64,000 nt of DNA from Palsa-504 sp963808615 (GTDB lineage Bacteria; Actinomycetota; Actinomycetes; Streptosporangiales; Streptosporangiaceae). The notes below the pieces were generated by a model. That model saw only the letters and a program-made list of their open reading frames with translations. It was not told the origin of the DNA and made no database searches. This document shows, piece by piece, positions 1 through 8,459 of the stretch. Every line of letters starts with the position of its first letter. The first letter of the stretch is position 1. A program made the translations under genes and the position numbers. The DNA lies in NCBI GenBank assembly GCA_963808615.1, contig CAWEGV010000012.1:1116001-1180000 (forward strand), given 5' to 3'.

Positions 1-25
1 TCACGACCCGGCCATTACTGCAGAG

Positions 26-2656
26 ATGCCAGCCGAGATCGAACGGCTGGCTGATGAGCTGGCCGAGGTGCGGGAGCAGCTCGCGGCGACGAGCGAGGTT
101 CTCGCCGTCATCGGACGATCCGCATCCGATCTTGACCGAGTACTTGAAACGGTCGTCGAATCCGCGCGGAAGCTCTGCGGTGCCGACGCCGGACACGTAT
201 ACCTGGTGGATGAAGACAGGTACCGGTTGGCCTACGGCTCGGGGATACCGGCGGAGTACCGGGAATTCGCCGCCAAAACTCCCGTGCTTCTGGACCGGGG
301 AACGCTCGTCGGCCGGGTCGCGCTTGACCAGCAGGCGACACAGATCACCGACGTGCTCGCGGACCCTGATTACCTCTGGACGGATGCGCAGCGGATGGCC
401 GGCTACCGGACCATGATGGGTGTCCCCATGCTGCTGGACGGCGAAGTGGTCGGGGTGCTCTCGGTGTGGCGGACCCGGGTCCACCTGTTCAGCGATCGCG
501 CAGAGGAGGTCCTCACGGTCTTCGCGGCGCAGGCGGCTCTCGCCGTTCGGACCGTTGATCTCGTGCGGGCCCTGGAGAGCCGCACCGACGAACTCGGGGG
601 CAAGGTGACTCAGCTCGAGGCCCTCGGCGCGGTGGGCCAAGCGGAGCGCTCCAGCCTGAACCTCACCGAGGTGCTCACCACGATCATCACGCAAGCGGTA
701 CAACTGTCCGGGGCAGACGGCGGCTCCATCTACGAGTTCGACGAGGACGCCAGGGAGTTCCGCGTCGAGACTGTCTGCGGCACCAGCCACGAAGCGCTCG
801 ATGCCCTCCGCCGTGCACGGATAGGCCTTGATGACACCTTCCTCGGCAAGGCGGCGAAGCTGGGCCGGCCCCTGGAGCTCACGGACCTTCACGACGCGCC
901 ACTCGATCCCCACCTGAACGTCCTGGCCGAGAGCGGCTGGCGCTCCCTGGTGGCCGTGCCCATGCTCCGAGAGGGCCGCATCGTCGGGGCCATGGTCATC
1001 CGCCGCCATAACCCAGGGCGCATCCCGCAAGAGCTCTACGAGCTACTGGAGACGTTCGCCAGCCAGTCCGCACTGGCCTTGATCAACGCGCAGCTGTACG
1101 GGCGACTGGAGCGGCAGAGCGCCGCACTCGAAGTTGCGAGCCGACACAAGTCGGAATTCCTGGCCAGTATGTCCCATGAGCTGCGTACACCGCTGAACGC
1201 CATCATCGGCTTTTCCGAAGTACTCCTGGAGCGCATGTTCGGCGAGCTCAACGAGCGTCAGGACGACTATCTGCGCGACATCTGGAGTTCTGGCAAACAT
1301 CTGCTCGAACTGCTGAACGACATCCTTGACCTGTCGAAGATCAAGGCCGGCCAGATGGTCCTGAACCGCTCGGAATTCGCCGCCCGCGAATCCCTGGAGT
1401 ATTGCCTCTCGATGGTACGTGAGCGAGCGCTCAAGCAAAGAATTCAGCTGAGCCTGGAGATCGATCCCCACGTCGGTCTGATTGACGCCGATCGCCGGCA
1501 ATTCAGGCAAGTCGTGCTGAATCTGCTGTCCAACGCGGTGAAGTTCACCCCAGAAGCCGGGCGCGTGGGTGTCCGCGCCTCCCTACATGATCAGGACCTC
1601 GTCGTGGAGGTGACCGACACGGGACCGGGTGTGCCGGCCGAGGACCGCCAGCGCATCTTCGACGCCTTCCAGCAAGGCGCCCGCCATCCCGAGCAGACCG
1701 AGGGCACCGGCCTCGGGCTCACCTTGTCCAAGCGGATCCTCGAGCTGCACGGGGGCAGAATCTGGGTCGAAAGTAAAGCCGGGCAGGGCAGCACGTTCGG
1801 TTTCGCGATCCCGACCGTGTCCTCAGAACCGGCGCTGACGTCAGTCCCGGAGGTTAGCCTGGATTCAGGTCTCCCCACCGAGGTGGCCGCGGGCCCCAGG
1901 CCCACCGTGGTGGTCGTAGAAGACGAGCGGCGGTCCTTCGACCTGCTGCGCGTCTATCTCGAGGCGGCGGGCGCCCGCGTGGTCAGCGCGAGAGACGGCG
2001 AAGAAGGCCTGGATACGGTGCGCCGGCTGAGTCCCGCGGGCGTGGTCCTCGACATCCTGCTGCCGGGCATTGACGGCTGGGAGGTGCTCGCCCGGCTCAA
2101 GGCCGATCCGGCCACGGCGGCGATCCCGGTGGTCGTGGTGTCGATGGTTGACGAGCGCGGCCGCGGATACGCGCTGGGTGCCGCCGAATACCTCGTCAAG
2201 CCGGTGGGCAAGGATCAGCTGCTGGCCGCCCTGCACCGCGTGGCGGCCATTCCCGAGCGGGCGCACACGGTGGTGGCCATCGACGACGACCGGCTGGCCA
2301 TAGAGCTGGTCCGGGCCAGCCTGGAACCCGAGGGATGGACGGTGCTGAGCGCGGCCACCGGCCAGGAGGGGCTGACCCTGATCCGGGAACGGAAACCCTC
2401 CGCCGTCCTGCTGGACCTGCTCATGCCCGGTATGGATGGCTTCGAAGTCCTCGAGGCGCTGCGAGCCGACCCCGACACGAAATCCGTGCCCGTGGTCATC
2501 CTGACCTCCATGTCCATGACCCAGCAGGACAAGGAGCGGCTGCAGGGGCGGATCACCTATGTGGCGAGCAAGACGGAGTTCGACCTGTCGGGCCTCGCGG
2601 GCCTGCTTCGCTGGGCCAGCACGAGCCGCCAGACCCCGGCTTCGGAGACGGGATGA
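26..2656 (+). CDS. Hybrid sensor histidine kinase (GAF-GAF-HisKA-HATPase-REC-REC)
   Basis: Cytosolic two-component hybrid kinase of 876 aa from the first ATG. Two GAF sensor domains (about 40-190 and 205-355) are followed by a HisKA dimerisation helix with phospho-acceptor His384 in SMSHELRTPLNAIIGFSEVL. The HATPase domain (about 495-605) shows an N-box NLLSNAVKF, DTGPGVP and GTGLGL. Two receiver domains have likely phospho-Asp676 (LDILLPGIDG) and Asp797 (LDLLMPGMDG). No membrane segment is visible, so the signal is probably intracellular and bound by the GAF domains. The frame stays open back to base 2, so the true start may lie outside the window. The stop overlaps the next gene's ATG (ATGA), implying a three-gene signalling operon. 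Domain calls are firm; the ligand is unknown. Confidence 0.93.
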   Translation: MPAEIERLADELAEVREQLAATSEVLAVIGRSASDLDRVLETVVESARKLCGADAGHVYLVDEDRYRLAYGSGIPAEYREFAAKTPVLLDRGTLVGRVALDQQATQITDVLADPDYLWTDAQRMAGYRTMMGVPMLLDGEVVGVLSVWRTRVHLFSDRAEEVLTVFAAQAALAVRTVDLVRALESRTDELGGKVTQLEALGAVGQAERSSLNLTEVLTTIITQAVQLSGADGGSIYEFDEDAREFRVETVCGTSHEALDALRRARIGLDDTFLGKAAKLGRPLELTDLHDAPLDPHLNVLAESGWRSLVAVPMLREGRIVGAMVIRRHNPGRIPQELYELLETFASQSALALINAQLYGRLERQSAALEVASRHKSEFLASMSHELRTPLNAIIGFSEVLLERMFGELNERQDDYLRDIWSSGKHLLELLNDILDLSKIKAGQMVLNRSEFAARESLEYCLSMVRERALKQRIQLSLEIDPHVGLIDADRRQFRQVVLNLLSNAVKFTPEAGRVGVRASLHDQDLVVEVTDTGPGVPAEDRQRIFDAFQQGARHPEQTEGTGLGLTLSKRILELHGGRIWVESKAGQGSTFGFAIPTVSSEPALTSVPEVSLDSGLPTEVAAGPRPTVVVVEDERRSFDLLRVYLEAAGARVVSARDGEEGLDTVRRLSPAGVVLDILLPGIDGWEVLARLKADPATAAIPVVVVSMVDERGRGYALGAAEYLVKPVGKDQLLAALHRVAAIPERAHTVVAIDDDRLAIELVRASLEPEGWTVLSAATGQEGLTLIRERKPSAVLLDLLMPGMDGFEVLEALRADPDTKSVPVVILTSMSMTQQDKERLQGRITYVASKTEFDLSGLAGLLRWASTSRQTPASETG

Positions 2657-3039
2657 CCTACGCGATCCTGGTCGTAGAGGACAACGAGCGGAATCTGAAG
2701 CTGCTGCGGGACGTGCTTGAGTACGCGGGCTACGCCGTGCGGGTGGCCCGGACGGGTGAGGACGGGATCACCTCGGCGGTCAGTGAGCCTCCCGATCTCG
2801 TGCTCATGGATCTCCAGCTGCCCGGCATCGATGGCATGGAGGCTCTTCGCCGGCTGCGCGAAAGCCCGCGGACCGCGGACATACCCGTGGTCGCGGTGAC
2901 GGCCCAGGCTATGAAGCACGATCGGGAACGGGCCCTGGAGGCCGGCTTCAACGGGTACATCGAGAAGCCGATCAGCGTCCGTGCCTTTCCCGACCAGGTT
3001 CGCGGCTTCCTCTCGGGTGGGCAGGTGGGGACGCAGTGA
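2653..3039 (+). CDS. Single-domain response regulator
   Basis: A 128-aa stand-alone receiver domain with no output domain. Acidic residues near the N-terminus (VVEDNERN), phospho-acceptor Asp53 in LMDLQLPGIDG, the conserved Thr in VVAVTAQAM and Lys in YIEKPIS are all present. The start was set at the ATG of an ATGA overlap with the upstream hybrid kinase; the frame is open further upstream but that part lies inside the kinase gene. It probably relays phosphate between the kinase and another partner, as DivK/CheY-like regulators do. Its position between the kinase and a receiver-cyclase suggests a phosphorelay, which is inference. Confidence 0.92.
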   Translation: MTYAILVVEDNERNLKLLRDVLEYAGYAVRVARTGEDGITSAVSEPPDLVLMDLQLPGIDGMEALRRLRESPRTADIPVVAVTAQAMKHDRERALEAGFNGYIEKPISVRAFPDQVRGFLSGGQVGTQ

Positions 3040-4163
3040 CATCGGATCCGCTCGTACTCGTCGTGGATGATCTGCCGCAGAACGTCCGCCTGCTTGAGGC
3101 GGTGCTGTCGCCCAGGGGATTCCGGGTGGCCACGGCGTCCTCGGGCGCCGAAGCCCTGGACGTGCTGGGCAAGGAGCACCCGGATGTCGTTCTGCTGGAC
3201 ATCGTGATGCCCGGAATGGACGGGTATGAGGTCTGCCGCCGGATCCGCGAAGATCCAGGGACGGCTTTCCTGCCGGTGATCATGATCACCGCGAGCGGGG
3301 AACAGGAGAAGATCCGCGCCATCGAGTCCGGCGCCGACAACTTCGTCAACAAGCCTTTCGATCAGGCCGAGTTGCTGGCCCGGGTGCGTTCCCTGGTCCG
3401 GGTCAAGCGGTACCACGACACGATCGAACAGCAGGCCGCCGAGCTGGCGCGGTGGAACCGCGAGCTCGAGCAGCGCGTCCAGGACCAGCTTGAGCAGCTG
3501 GAGCGCGTGGGCCAACTGCGCCGCTTCCTTCCGGCGCAGCTGGCCGACCTCATCATCAGCTCAGGCGATGAGTCGTTCCTCAACCCACACCGCCGCGAGA
3601 TCACGGTGGTGTGCTGCGACTTGCGTGGCTTCACGGCCTTTGCCGAATCGGCTGAACCCGAGGATGTCTGGGACATCCTGGGGGAGTACAACGAGGCCCT
3701 GGGCGACCTCATCGCCCGCTTCGAGGGGACCTTGGAACGGTTCACCGGTGATGGTCTCGTGGTCTTCTTCAACGATCCCCTCCCGTGCCACGACGCGCCG
3801 GTGCGGTCGGTCCGGATGGCGCTGGCCATGCGCCAGCGGGTGCAGGAACTGGCCGACCGATGGCAGCGTCGCGGTCATGAGCTGGCCCTCGGGGTGGGCA
3901 TCGCTCAGGGGTATGCCACGCTCGGGCGGGTCGGCTATGCCGACCGCTTCGAGTACGCATCCGTCGGGAGCGTCACTAACCTGGCCACACGCCTGTGTGC
4001 CGAGGCGACGCCCTGGCAGATCCTCGTCACCCAGCGTGTGAACGCGGCCGCCGAGGAGCTCGTGGTGAGCCGGCTGGTCGGCGAGCTGTCCTTGCGCGGC
4101 TTCTCCCGTCCGGTCCGCACCTTCGAGGTTTCCGGACTCGACTCCGCCCAGGCCAGGTCCTGA
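3036..4163 (+). CDS. Response regulator with class III adenylate/guanylate cyclase output domain
   Basis: A 375-aa protein. The receiver domain (residues 1-120, Asp55 in LLDIVMPGMDG, Lys in VNKPFD) is followed by a likely coiled coil (about 128-165) and a class III cyclase homology domain (about 185-345). The two metal-binding Asp motifs of class III cyclases are visible: VVCCDLRGFTAF and RFTGDGLVVFF. It would make cAMP (or cGMP) when the receiver is phosphorylated, linking the upstream kinase to second-messenger output. GTG start, overlapping the previous stop as GTGA. Substrate specificity cannot be read safely from the sequence. Confidence 0.92.
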   Translation: MTSDPLVLVVDDLPQNVRLLEAVLSPRGFRVATASSGAEALDVLGKEHPDVVLLDIVMPGMDGYEVCRRIREDPGTAFLPVIMITASGEQEKIRAIESGADNFVNKPFDQAELLARVRSLVRVKRYHDTIEQQAAELARWNRELEQRVQDQLEQLERVGQLRRFLPAQLADLIISSGDESFLNPHRREITVVCCDLRGFTAFAESAEPEDVWDILGEYNEALGDLIARFEGTLERFTGDGLVVFFNDPLPCHDAPVRSVRMALAMRQRVQELADRWQRRGHELALGVGIAQGYATLGRVGYADRFEYASVGSVTNLATRLCAEATPWQILVTQRVNAAAEELVVSRLVGELSLRGFSRPVRTFEVSGLDSAQARS

Positions 4164-4723
4164 CCCCCGACGCGGACGCACGGGCTGGTGCCGAGGAACT
4201 ACCGTCCGTTCTGATTGATTCAATTCTTTTCCCGAACGATCCGTGGTTCCCCGGTCCGGCCGCCTACCTGCTGGCTGTGCACAAACGTGTGGATGAGTTG
4301 TGCGCAACGGCCCTAATCCTGTGGGCGCGCGGTGGAAATGCTGGGGATTGCGCTGCAGGGCTGCACCTAGGGCAGCGCCTTTACCTGGGAAAACGCTAGC
4401 CACATCCTGTGCATGCAGAAAAAGCTGAAATTGTCCACACGCCACGCCGTAATAGGTGATAAATGGCCGAACATTTATCGTGTGTTTATCGGATTGTAAT
4501 TTAACGTAGGGACTGTGGAAAGACCGTAAACCTAAGGACGGTGAGCCCGGGCGCCTTGAGAGGCTTGAGAGGGGAGCGCAAGCGCCGCGCCGGAACCGCC
4601 GGAGCCAGGGCGGCCTGGGACGCGCAGCGGCCGCCCGGTCCGTCATCCCGCCTGCGTGGCCTGTAGCCGGGGCAGGTTATGCGCAGCCGCAGAGCGTTTA
4701 GCCCGGCTCAACGGGAGGCCTGA
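4164..4723. other. Intergenic region with an AT-rich patch and operator-like palindrome
   Basis: A 560-bp stretch with no convincing gene. It holds one copy of the dispersed CCGAACGATCCGTGGTT motif (4232-4248), then an AT-rich island (about 4410-4530) that contrasts with the GC-rich surroundings. Inside the island is a perfect 8-bp inverted repeat, GATAAATG-6 nt-CATTTATC (4458-4479), with a further TTTATCGG half-site at 4484-4491. The island probably carries the promoter of the downstream gene, but I cannot assign a clean -35/-10 pair. Confidence 0.5.
4458..4479. promoter_or_regulatory. Perfect inverted repeat, candidate operator
   Basis: GATAAATG and CATTTATC flank the 6-nt spacer GCCGAA, giving a 22-bp two-fold symmetric site of the size bound by dimeric repressors. 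It lies in the AT-rich island upstream of the orphan coiled-coil gene. A third TTTATCGG element follows 4 bp later. No regulator is identified. Confidence 0.4.
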
Positions 4724-5464
4724 ATGAAGATCAAGATCCGGTCCGACGAAGCCAGCAAGCTCCAGAAACACGGCTGGTCCCAGATGGGTGACTGGCTCGC
4801 CGAGCTCCGCGACGATAGCCGGGCCCGGCCGCTCAACGAGATCCACGGAGAAGCGGACGGCGCCGACGCTCCCCGGTCAGAAGCCATCGCTGAGGCCGCC
4901 GCCCGCGCCGAGGCCGAGGCCCGCGCTCAGGCTGAGGCCGCCGCCCGCGCTCAGGCTGAGGCCCGCGCTCAGGCTGAGGCCGCCGCCCGCGCTCAGGCCG
5001 AGGCCGCCGCCCGCGCACAGGCCGAGGCTGACGCCCACGCTCAGGCCCGCGCCGAGGTCGCCGCCCGCGCGGGGGCTACCGAGCGGGCCGTCATCGGCGA
5101 TCAGCTGCGGATGCCGGTCATGTGGTGCGAGATGGGCTCGTGCATCTCCTGGTACACCCATCCGGCAGCACTGGGCGAGGAGGACACCCGCGCCCGCGCC
5201 ATCGGCGCCGGCTGGCGTATCGACGCCCTGGGCAGGCTGGCCTGCCCGCAGTGTCAGCAGACCGACCCCGGCTTCTGGGCCGCTAGCCCGGTCGTGCCGT
5301 GGGACCGGTACCTGGCCATCGCCAGGGCCGCCCGGATCGCCGCAGTGTCCGGCGACAGCACCCCGGTCAGCGCCTGGGGAGGCAGCGGTGACCCCGGCCG
5401 CCCAGCCAGCGCTGCAACCAGCCCGCCGGAGCTCAGATGGTACCGCCAGGACCCCGCCGCCTAG
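4724..5464 (+). CDS. Hypothetical protein with Ala/Glu/Arg repeat coil and C-terminal Cys4 motif
   Basis: Not a family I recognise. The 246-aa product has three parts. The N-terminus (1-45, beginning MKIKIRSDEASKLQKHGW) is polar. A low-complexity Ala-Gln-Glu-Arg region (about 52-118) is built of AEARAQAEAAARAQ-like units and is probably a long helix or coiled coil. The C-terminal part has Cys135, Cys140, Cys174 and Cys177 (CEMGSC ... CPQC), spaced like a small zinc-binding fold, with several Trp residues. ATG start with GGGAGG just upstream. It precedes an RsbW-like ATPase gene on the same strand. Function unknown. Confidence 0.75.
   Translation: MKIKIRSDEASKLQKHGWSQMGDWLAELRDDSRARPLNEIHGEADGADAPRSEAIAEAAARAEAEARAQAEAAARAQAEARAQAEAAARAQAEAAARAQAEADAHAQARAEVAARAGATERAVIGDQLRMPVMWCEMGSCISWYTHPAALGEEDTRARAIGAGWRIDALGRLACPQCQQTDPGFWAASPVVPWDRYLAIARAARIAAVSGDSTPVSAWGGSGDPGRPASAATSPPELRWYRQDPAA
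4893..5070 (+). repeat. Degenerate in-gene tandem repeats (18/24-bp units)
   Basis: Imperfect tandem copies of GCTCAGGCTGAGGCC and GCCGCCCGC blocks, encoding the Ala-rich helical region of the orphan protein. Units are in multiples of three bases, so copy number can change without breaking the frame. Such tracts usually expand or contract by replication slippage. Confidence 0.7.
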
Positions 5465-5604
5465 AGCATTCCGGCCGGCCACCACAGGAGTTGGACGCCC
5501 GTTACTGGTGTATTCCCGTGTCCGGGTCTTGATGCCGCCCGCACGGCGCACGTACAGCTACGGCACGCGGCCGCCGGAACCCAGTGAGCACGGAGGGGGG
5601 TCCG

Positions 5605-6258
5605 ATGATCGAAGACCGCGCCGGAGAAGCGCTCCCCGCGCACGCCTGCCTGCAGGTACAGGTGCCTGCTGTGCCTGGTCGCGATCAGACTGAGCGGACC
5701 ACGCTCGCCACGCACCCGGCACACCTGGCCGACGGCAGCGGCTACCGCTGGCTGATGCTGGCCGCGGAGATGGTCGGCTTGGCCAGCAGCGCCGGGCGAC
5801 CAGCGCCTGATCCCGCCCCCCTGGGCTGGGCCGGCCTGCCGAGGATCGCCACGTACACCTCCGGCGGGGGCGCCGGGTCGGTCCGCGCGGCGCGGGACTT
5901 CACCCTCGCCACCTTGCACCGGTGGAGCGCGGCAGACCGCAGCTATGACATCGCGATCGTGGTCTCTGAGCTGCTGACCAACGCCCTGCGGCACGCCCGG
6001 CCAGGATCCGGCGACGATCGGCCCCGGCGGTCGATCCGGCTCGGCCTGCTGCAACTCGACCCCGGCGTGCTGTGCGCGGTCGCCGACCCGAGCACGGCGG
6101 CTCCGGTGCTGCGACCGCCCGGTTCCCTGGGCGAGACCGGCCGCGGACTGCACATCGTCTGCGCGCTCAGCGACAGGTGGGGCTACGCCTCGAGCGGCAC
6201 CGGGAAGGTCGTGTGGGCCATGTTCACCGCGCGGCTAACGGAGCCGTCTATGGGGTGA
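5605..6258 (+). CDS. RsbW/SpoIIAB-like ATP-binding protein (HATPase_c)
   Basis: About 217 aa. The C-terminal half is a serine-kinase-type GHKL ATPase: an N-box-like VVSELLTNALRHARPG, then GETGRGLHIVCALSDRWGY for the G-box and lid, ending KVVWAMF. This architecture is common in actinomycetes, where such proteins act as anti-sigma-factor kinases or regulate anti-anti-sigma proteins. The N-terminal 80 residues are not recognised. The ATG at 5605 is preferred because GGAGGGGGG lies just upstream; a GTG at 5584 in the same frame is possible. No cognate sigma or STAS gene is adjacent, so the partner is unknown. Confidence 0.85.
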   Translation: MIEDRAGEALPAHACLQVQVPAVPGRDQTERTTLATHPAHLADGSGYRWLMLAAEMVGLASSAGRPAPDPAPLGWAGLPRIATYTSGGGAGSVRAARDFTLATLHRWSAADRSYDIAIVVSELLTNALRHARPGSGDDRPRRSIRLGLLQLDPGVLCAVADPSTAAPVLRPPGSLGETGRGLHIVCALSDRWGYASSGTGKVVWAMFTARLTEPSMG

Positions 6259-6432
6259 CCGATCTGCGGAACTTGCCCATCAGGTGCGGCCCGGCCAGCA
6301 CGGGCGCGTAGCGGGGCTGTTCGCCCGGTTCCAGGTCCATCAGGCTGTCGATGACCACCCGGCGAGCCCGGGTCGCAGAACCAGACGGGGTGACCCGCAC
6401 CACTGTCCTGACCCCAAGGACCCAGAACCGGG

Positions 6433-7293
6433 TCACGGCGAACCGTACAGCCCGGGGCCGGTGACCTGCAGATCGGTGAGGAACGACCGGGCCGCCTCGT
6501 AGGACGCCTCGATGAGCGCGCCGGTGTGGCGGAAGTCCAGCGGCAACACCGTCTGCGGTTCCGGGCCGTGCAGGTAGATGACCGGCACGTCGCCGGCCAC
6601 CAGCGGCGCCTCGTAGAGCGCCTGGGTCCGCATGGCCACCAGCGCGGTGTAGAACAGCACCTCGGCGATCGACCCGGGAGCGTCCAGGATGTGCCCGGGA
6701 AAGTTGCAGTCCAGCACGACGAGCGACCGGGCGCCCATGGCCACGGCCTGCCGCATCGGGACGTTGGCCACCAGGCCGCCGTCGTAGAGCCGGAACGGCC
6801 CGAGTTCCACGGGCGCGAAGATGCCGGGGATGGCGGCGCTGGCCAGCAGGGCCGGCAGCAGCGGCCCTTCCCGCATGACGTGCGGGCGGGCGGTGGCGAT
6901 GTCCATGGCCATGGCCGCGAAGGGCAGGGTCAGGTCGGCGAAGCTGGTCTCCGCGCCCATGAAGTCGGCGATGACAGCGGCCAGCCCGGTGCTGGGAAAC
7001 AGGTGCGTCTTGTTGTGCTGCAAGGTGCGCACCTGGGCGAGCAACCCGCCGGGGAACACCTGCTCGCGCGTGATCCGGGCCCACAGGTGGGACAGCCGGT
7101 TGGCCGCGCTCTTGGGGTTGTAGGCCACGACGGCGCCGTTGAGTGACCCGACCGAGGTGCCGGCCACGATGTCGGGGGCGATGTCCTGCTCGGCCAGCGC
7201 CTGCAGCATCCCCACCTGTATCGCGCCCAGGCTCCCGCCGCCGCCGAGCACGTATCCCACCGGACGGGGAAGGTCCGCGATACCCATGCCCAA
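6433..7293 (-). CDS. Patatin-like phospholipase family protein (RssA-like)
   Basis: A 286-aa patatin-fold hydrolase. The oxyanion-hole GGGGSLGAIQ, nucleophile elbow GTSVG (Ser) and catalytic Asp in YDGGLVANVP are all present, so the Ser-Asp dyad is intact. The family hydrolyses lipid acyl esters; the bacterial RssA-like group has no well-defined substrate. No signal peptide is apparent, implying a cytosolic or membrane-associated role. It is followed downstream on the same strand by nothing recognisable and preceded by a nitroreductase-like gene, also on the minus strand. Confidence 0.92.
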   Translation of the reverse strand: MGMGIADLPRPVGYVLGGGGSLGAIQVGMLQALAEQDIAPDIVAGTSVGSLNGAVVAYNPKSAANRLSHLWARITREQVFPGGLLAQVRTLQHNKTHLFPSTGLAAVIADFMGAETSFADLTLPFAAMAMDIATARPHVMREGPLLPALLASAAIPGIFAPVELGPFRLYDGGLVANVPMRQAVAMGARSLVVLDCNFPGHILDAPGSIAEVLFYTALVAMRTQALYEAPLVAGDVPVIYLHGPEPQTVLPLDFRHTGALIEASYEAARSFLTDLQVTGPGLYGSP

Positions 7294-7319
7294 ACTATCT
7301 CGCGTTCAGCGGGCGGCCG

Positions 7320-8324
7320 TCACGGTTCGATCAGCTCATCCGCGGGCCTGCGGCCGGTGGGGCGGGTCGTGTCGGCCACGCCCAGCTGGAGCAGCATCTG
7401 CGGCGCTCCGGGCAGCGCCAGCCGCTTCCGGATCAGCGCCCGGACCACGGAGATTTCCAGCAGGTCGGTGTGCAGGCTGGCGAACACCCATCTGCTGGCC
7501 GCGTGCAGCAGCAGCCGGTGCAGCCCCTGCCCGGCCCGGAGCCAGTCGGCCCGGGTGTCGCCGGAGGTGAGCAGCACCGCGGTCACGGCCGGAGCCGGAC
7601 TCTCGGGGTCCGCAAGCCCGAAACCGCGGCCCAGGTCGAAGTCCCGTCCGGGAAGCCGCCCGTGCGGGCCGGGGCGGGCTGTGCGCGACGTGGCGGCGAA
7701 CGCGTGCGCCGGGATGCCGTCCCGGGCCAGGCTGGCCGCGTTCCTGGTCCACTGCCGCGCATCCGCCCGGGCCAGCGCATCCCGCCGCAGCCTGCGGCTG
7801 ACCGCGGTGGCGATGCCTGACAGCCGCTCGTAGGGCAGGCCCGGATCCACCATGGCCAGCGTGGCCCCCTCCGCCCGGGCGTCGTGCTGGAGGCCGGCCA
7901 GCAGGCCGGCCGGGAGCGGGCCGGGACCGAACGCGCCCCGGTGCGTGTGCCGGTGGGGCAGCGCCTTGAGCATCTCGCGTTCCGCCGCGGTGATCGGCCT
8001 GGCCGCGCCCAGGCGGACCCGGGCCAGCAGCCGCACACGGCCTTGCTCCGGGAGCAGGTCGACGACGGGCTGATACCCGAGCGAGCGCACCGCGAGGCGC
8101 AGCCCGAACAGGGCGGCGCCGCAGCTGAGGAGCATCTCCCGGCCCGTCGGGTCGGCCCGCAGCCTGCGCCGCGGGTCGCAGTCCAGCTCGATCGCGGTGC
8201 CGGTGACCCGGAACCGCCACGGCTGGGTGTTGTGCACCGACGGCGCCCGGGCTGCGGTCGCGATCAGGTAGTGAGCCCGATCGGCCAGGATTGACGCGGT
8301 CCGGGGTCTGGTCGTCTCGGTCAT
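7320..8324 (-). CDS. Acg-family nitroreductase-like FMN-binding protein
   Basis: A 334-aa protein with the nitroreductase-fold opening AARAPSVHNTQPWRF, then LLSCGAALFGLRLAVRSLGY and a second half-domain near the C-terminus (AGQGLHRLLLHAASRWVF). This matches the actinobacterial Acg/Rv2032-type group, in which a single chain carries two nitroreductase-like halves. Some members are thought to sequester flavin rather than catalyse. ATG start. The gene ends 27 bp before the patatin gene start, consistent with co-transcription. Catalytic activity is not proven by the sequence. Confidence 0.88.
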   Translation of the reverse strand: MTETTRPRTASILADRAHYLIATAARAPSVHNTQPWRFRVTGTAIELDCDPRRRLRADPTGREMLLSCGAALFGLRLAVRSLGYQPVVDLLPEQGRVRLLARVRLGAARPITAAEREMLKALPHRHTHRGAFGPGPLPAGLLAGLQHDARAEGATLAMVDPGLPYERLSGIATAVSRRLRRDALARADARQWTRNAASLARDGIPAHAFAATSRTARPGPHGRLPGRDFDLGRGFGLADPESPAPAVTAVLLTSGDTRADWLRAGQGLHRLLLHAASRWVFASLHTDLLEISVVRALIRKRLALPGAPQMLLQLGVADTTRPTGRRPADELIEP

Positions 8325-8459
8325 GCCCTCACCTGCCTGGCTTGCCGATCAGGCTGGCCCGGGCGGAGCGGGCCGGTCCAGGGCCTTATGGCAGAGCGCG
8401 CGGTGACCAACGTCCCGGGCGGTGCGGCATAGTAAGACCGCAAGGAGAGGCGGTGCCGC

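Noticed and set aside
4410..4530. Replication origin in the AT-rich island
   Set aside because: No cluster of DnaA boxes and no dnaA, dnaN or gyrase genes nearby.
4520..4723. Riboswitch (c-di-AMP or cobalamin type) before the orphan gene
   Set aside because: GC-rich stems are possible, but no conserved core motif could be matched.
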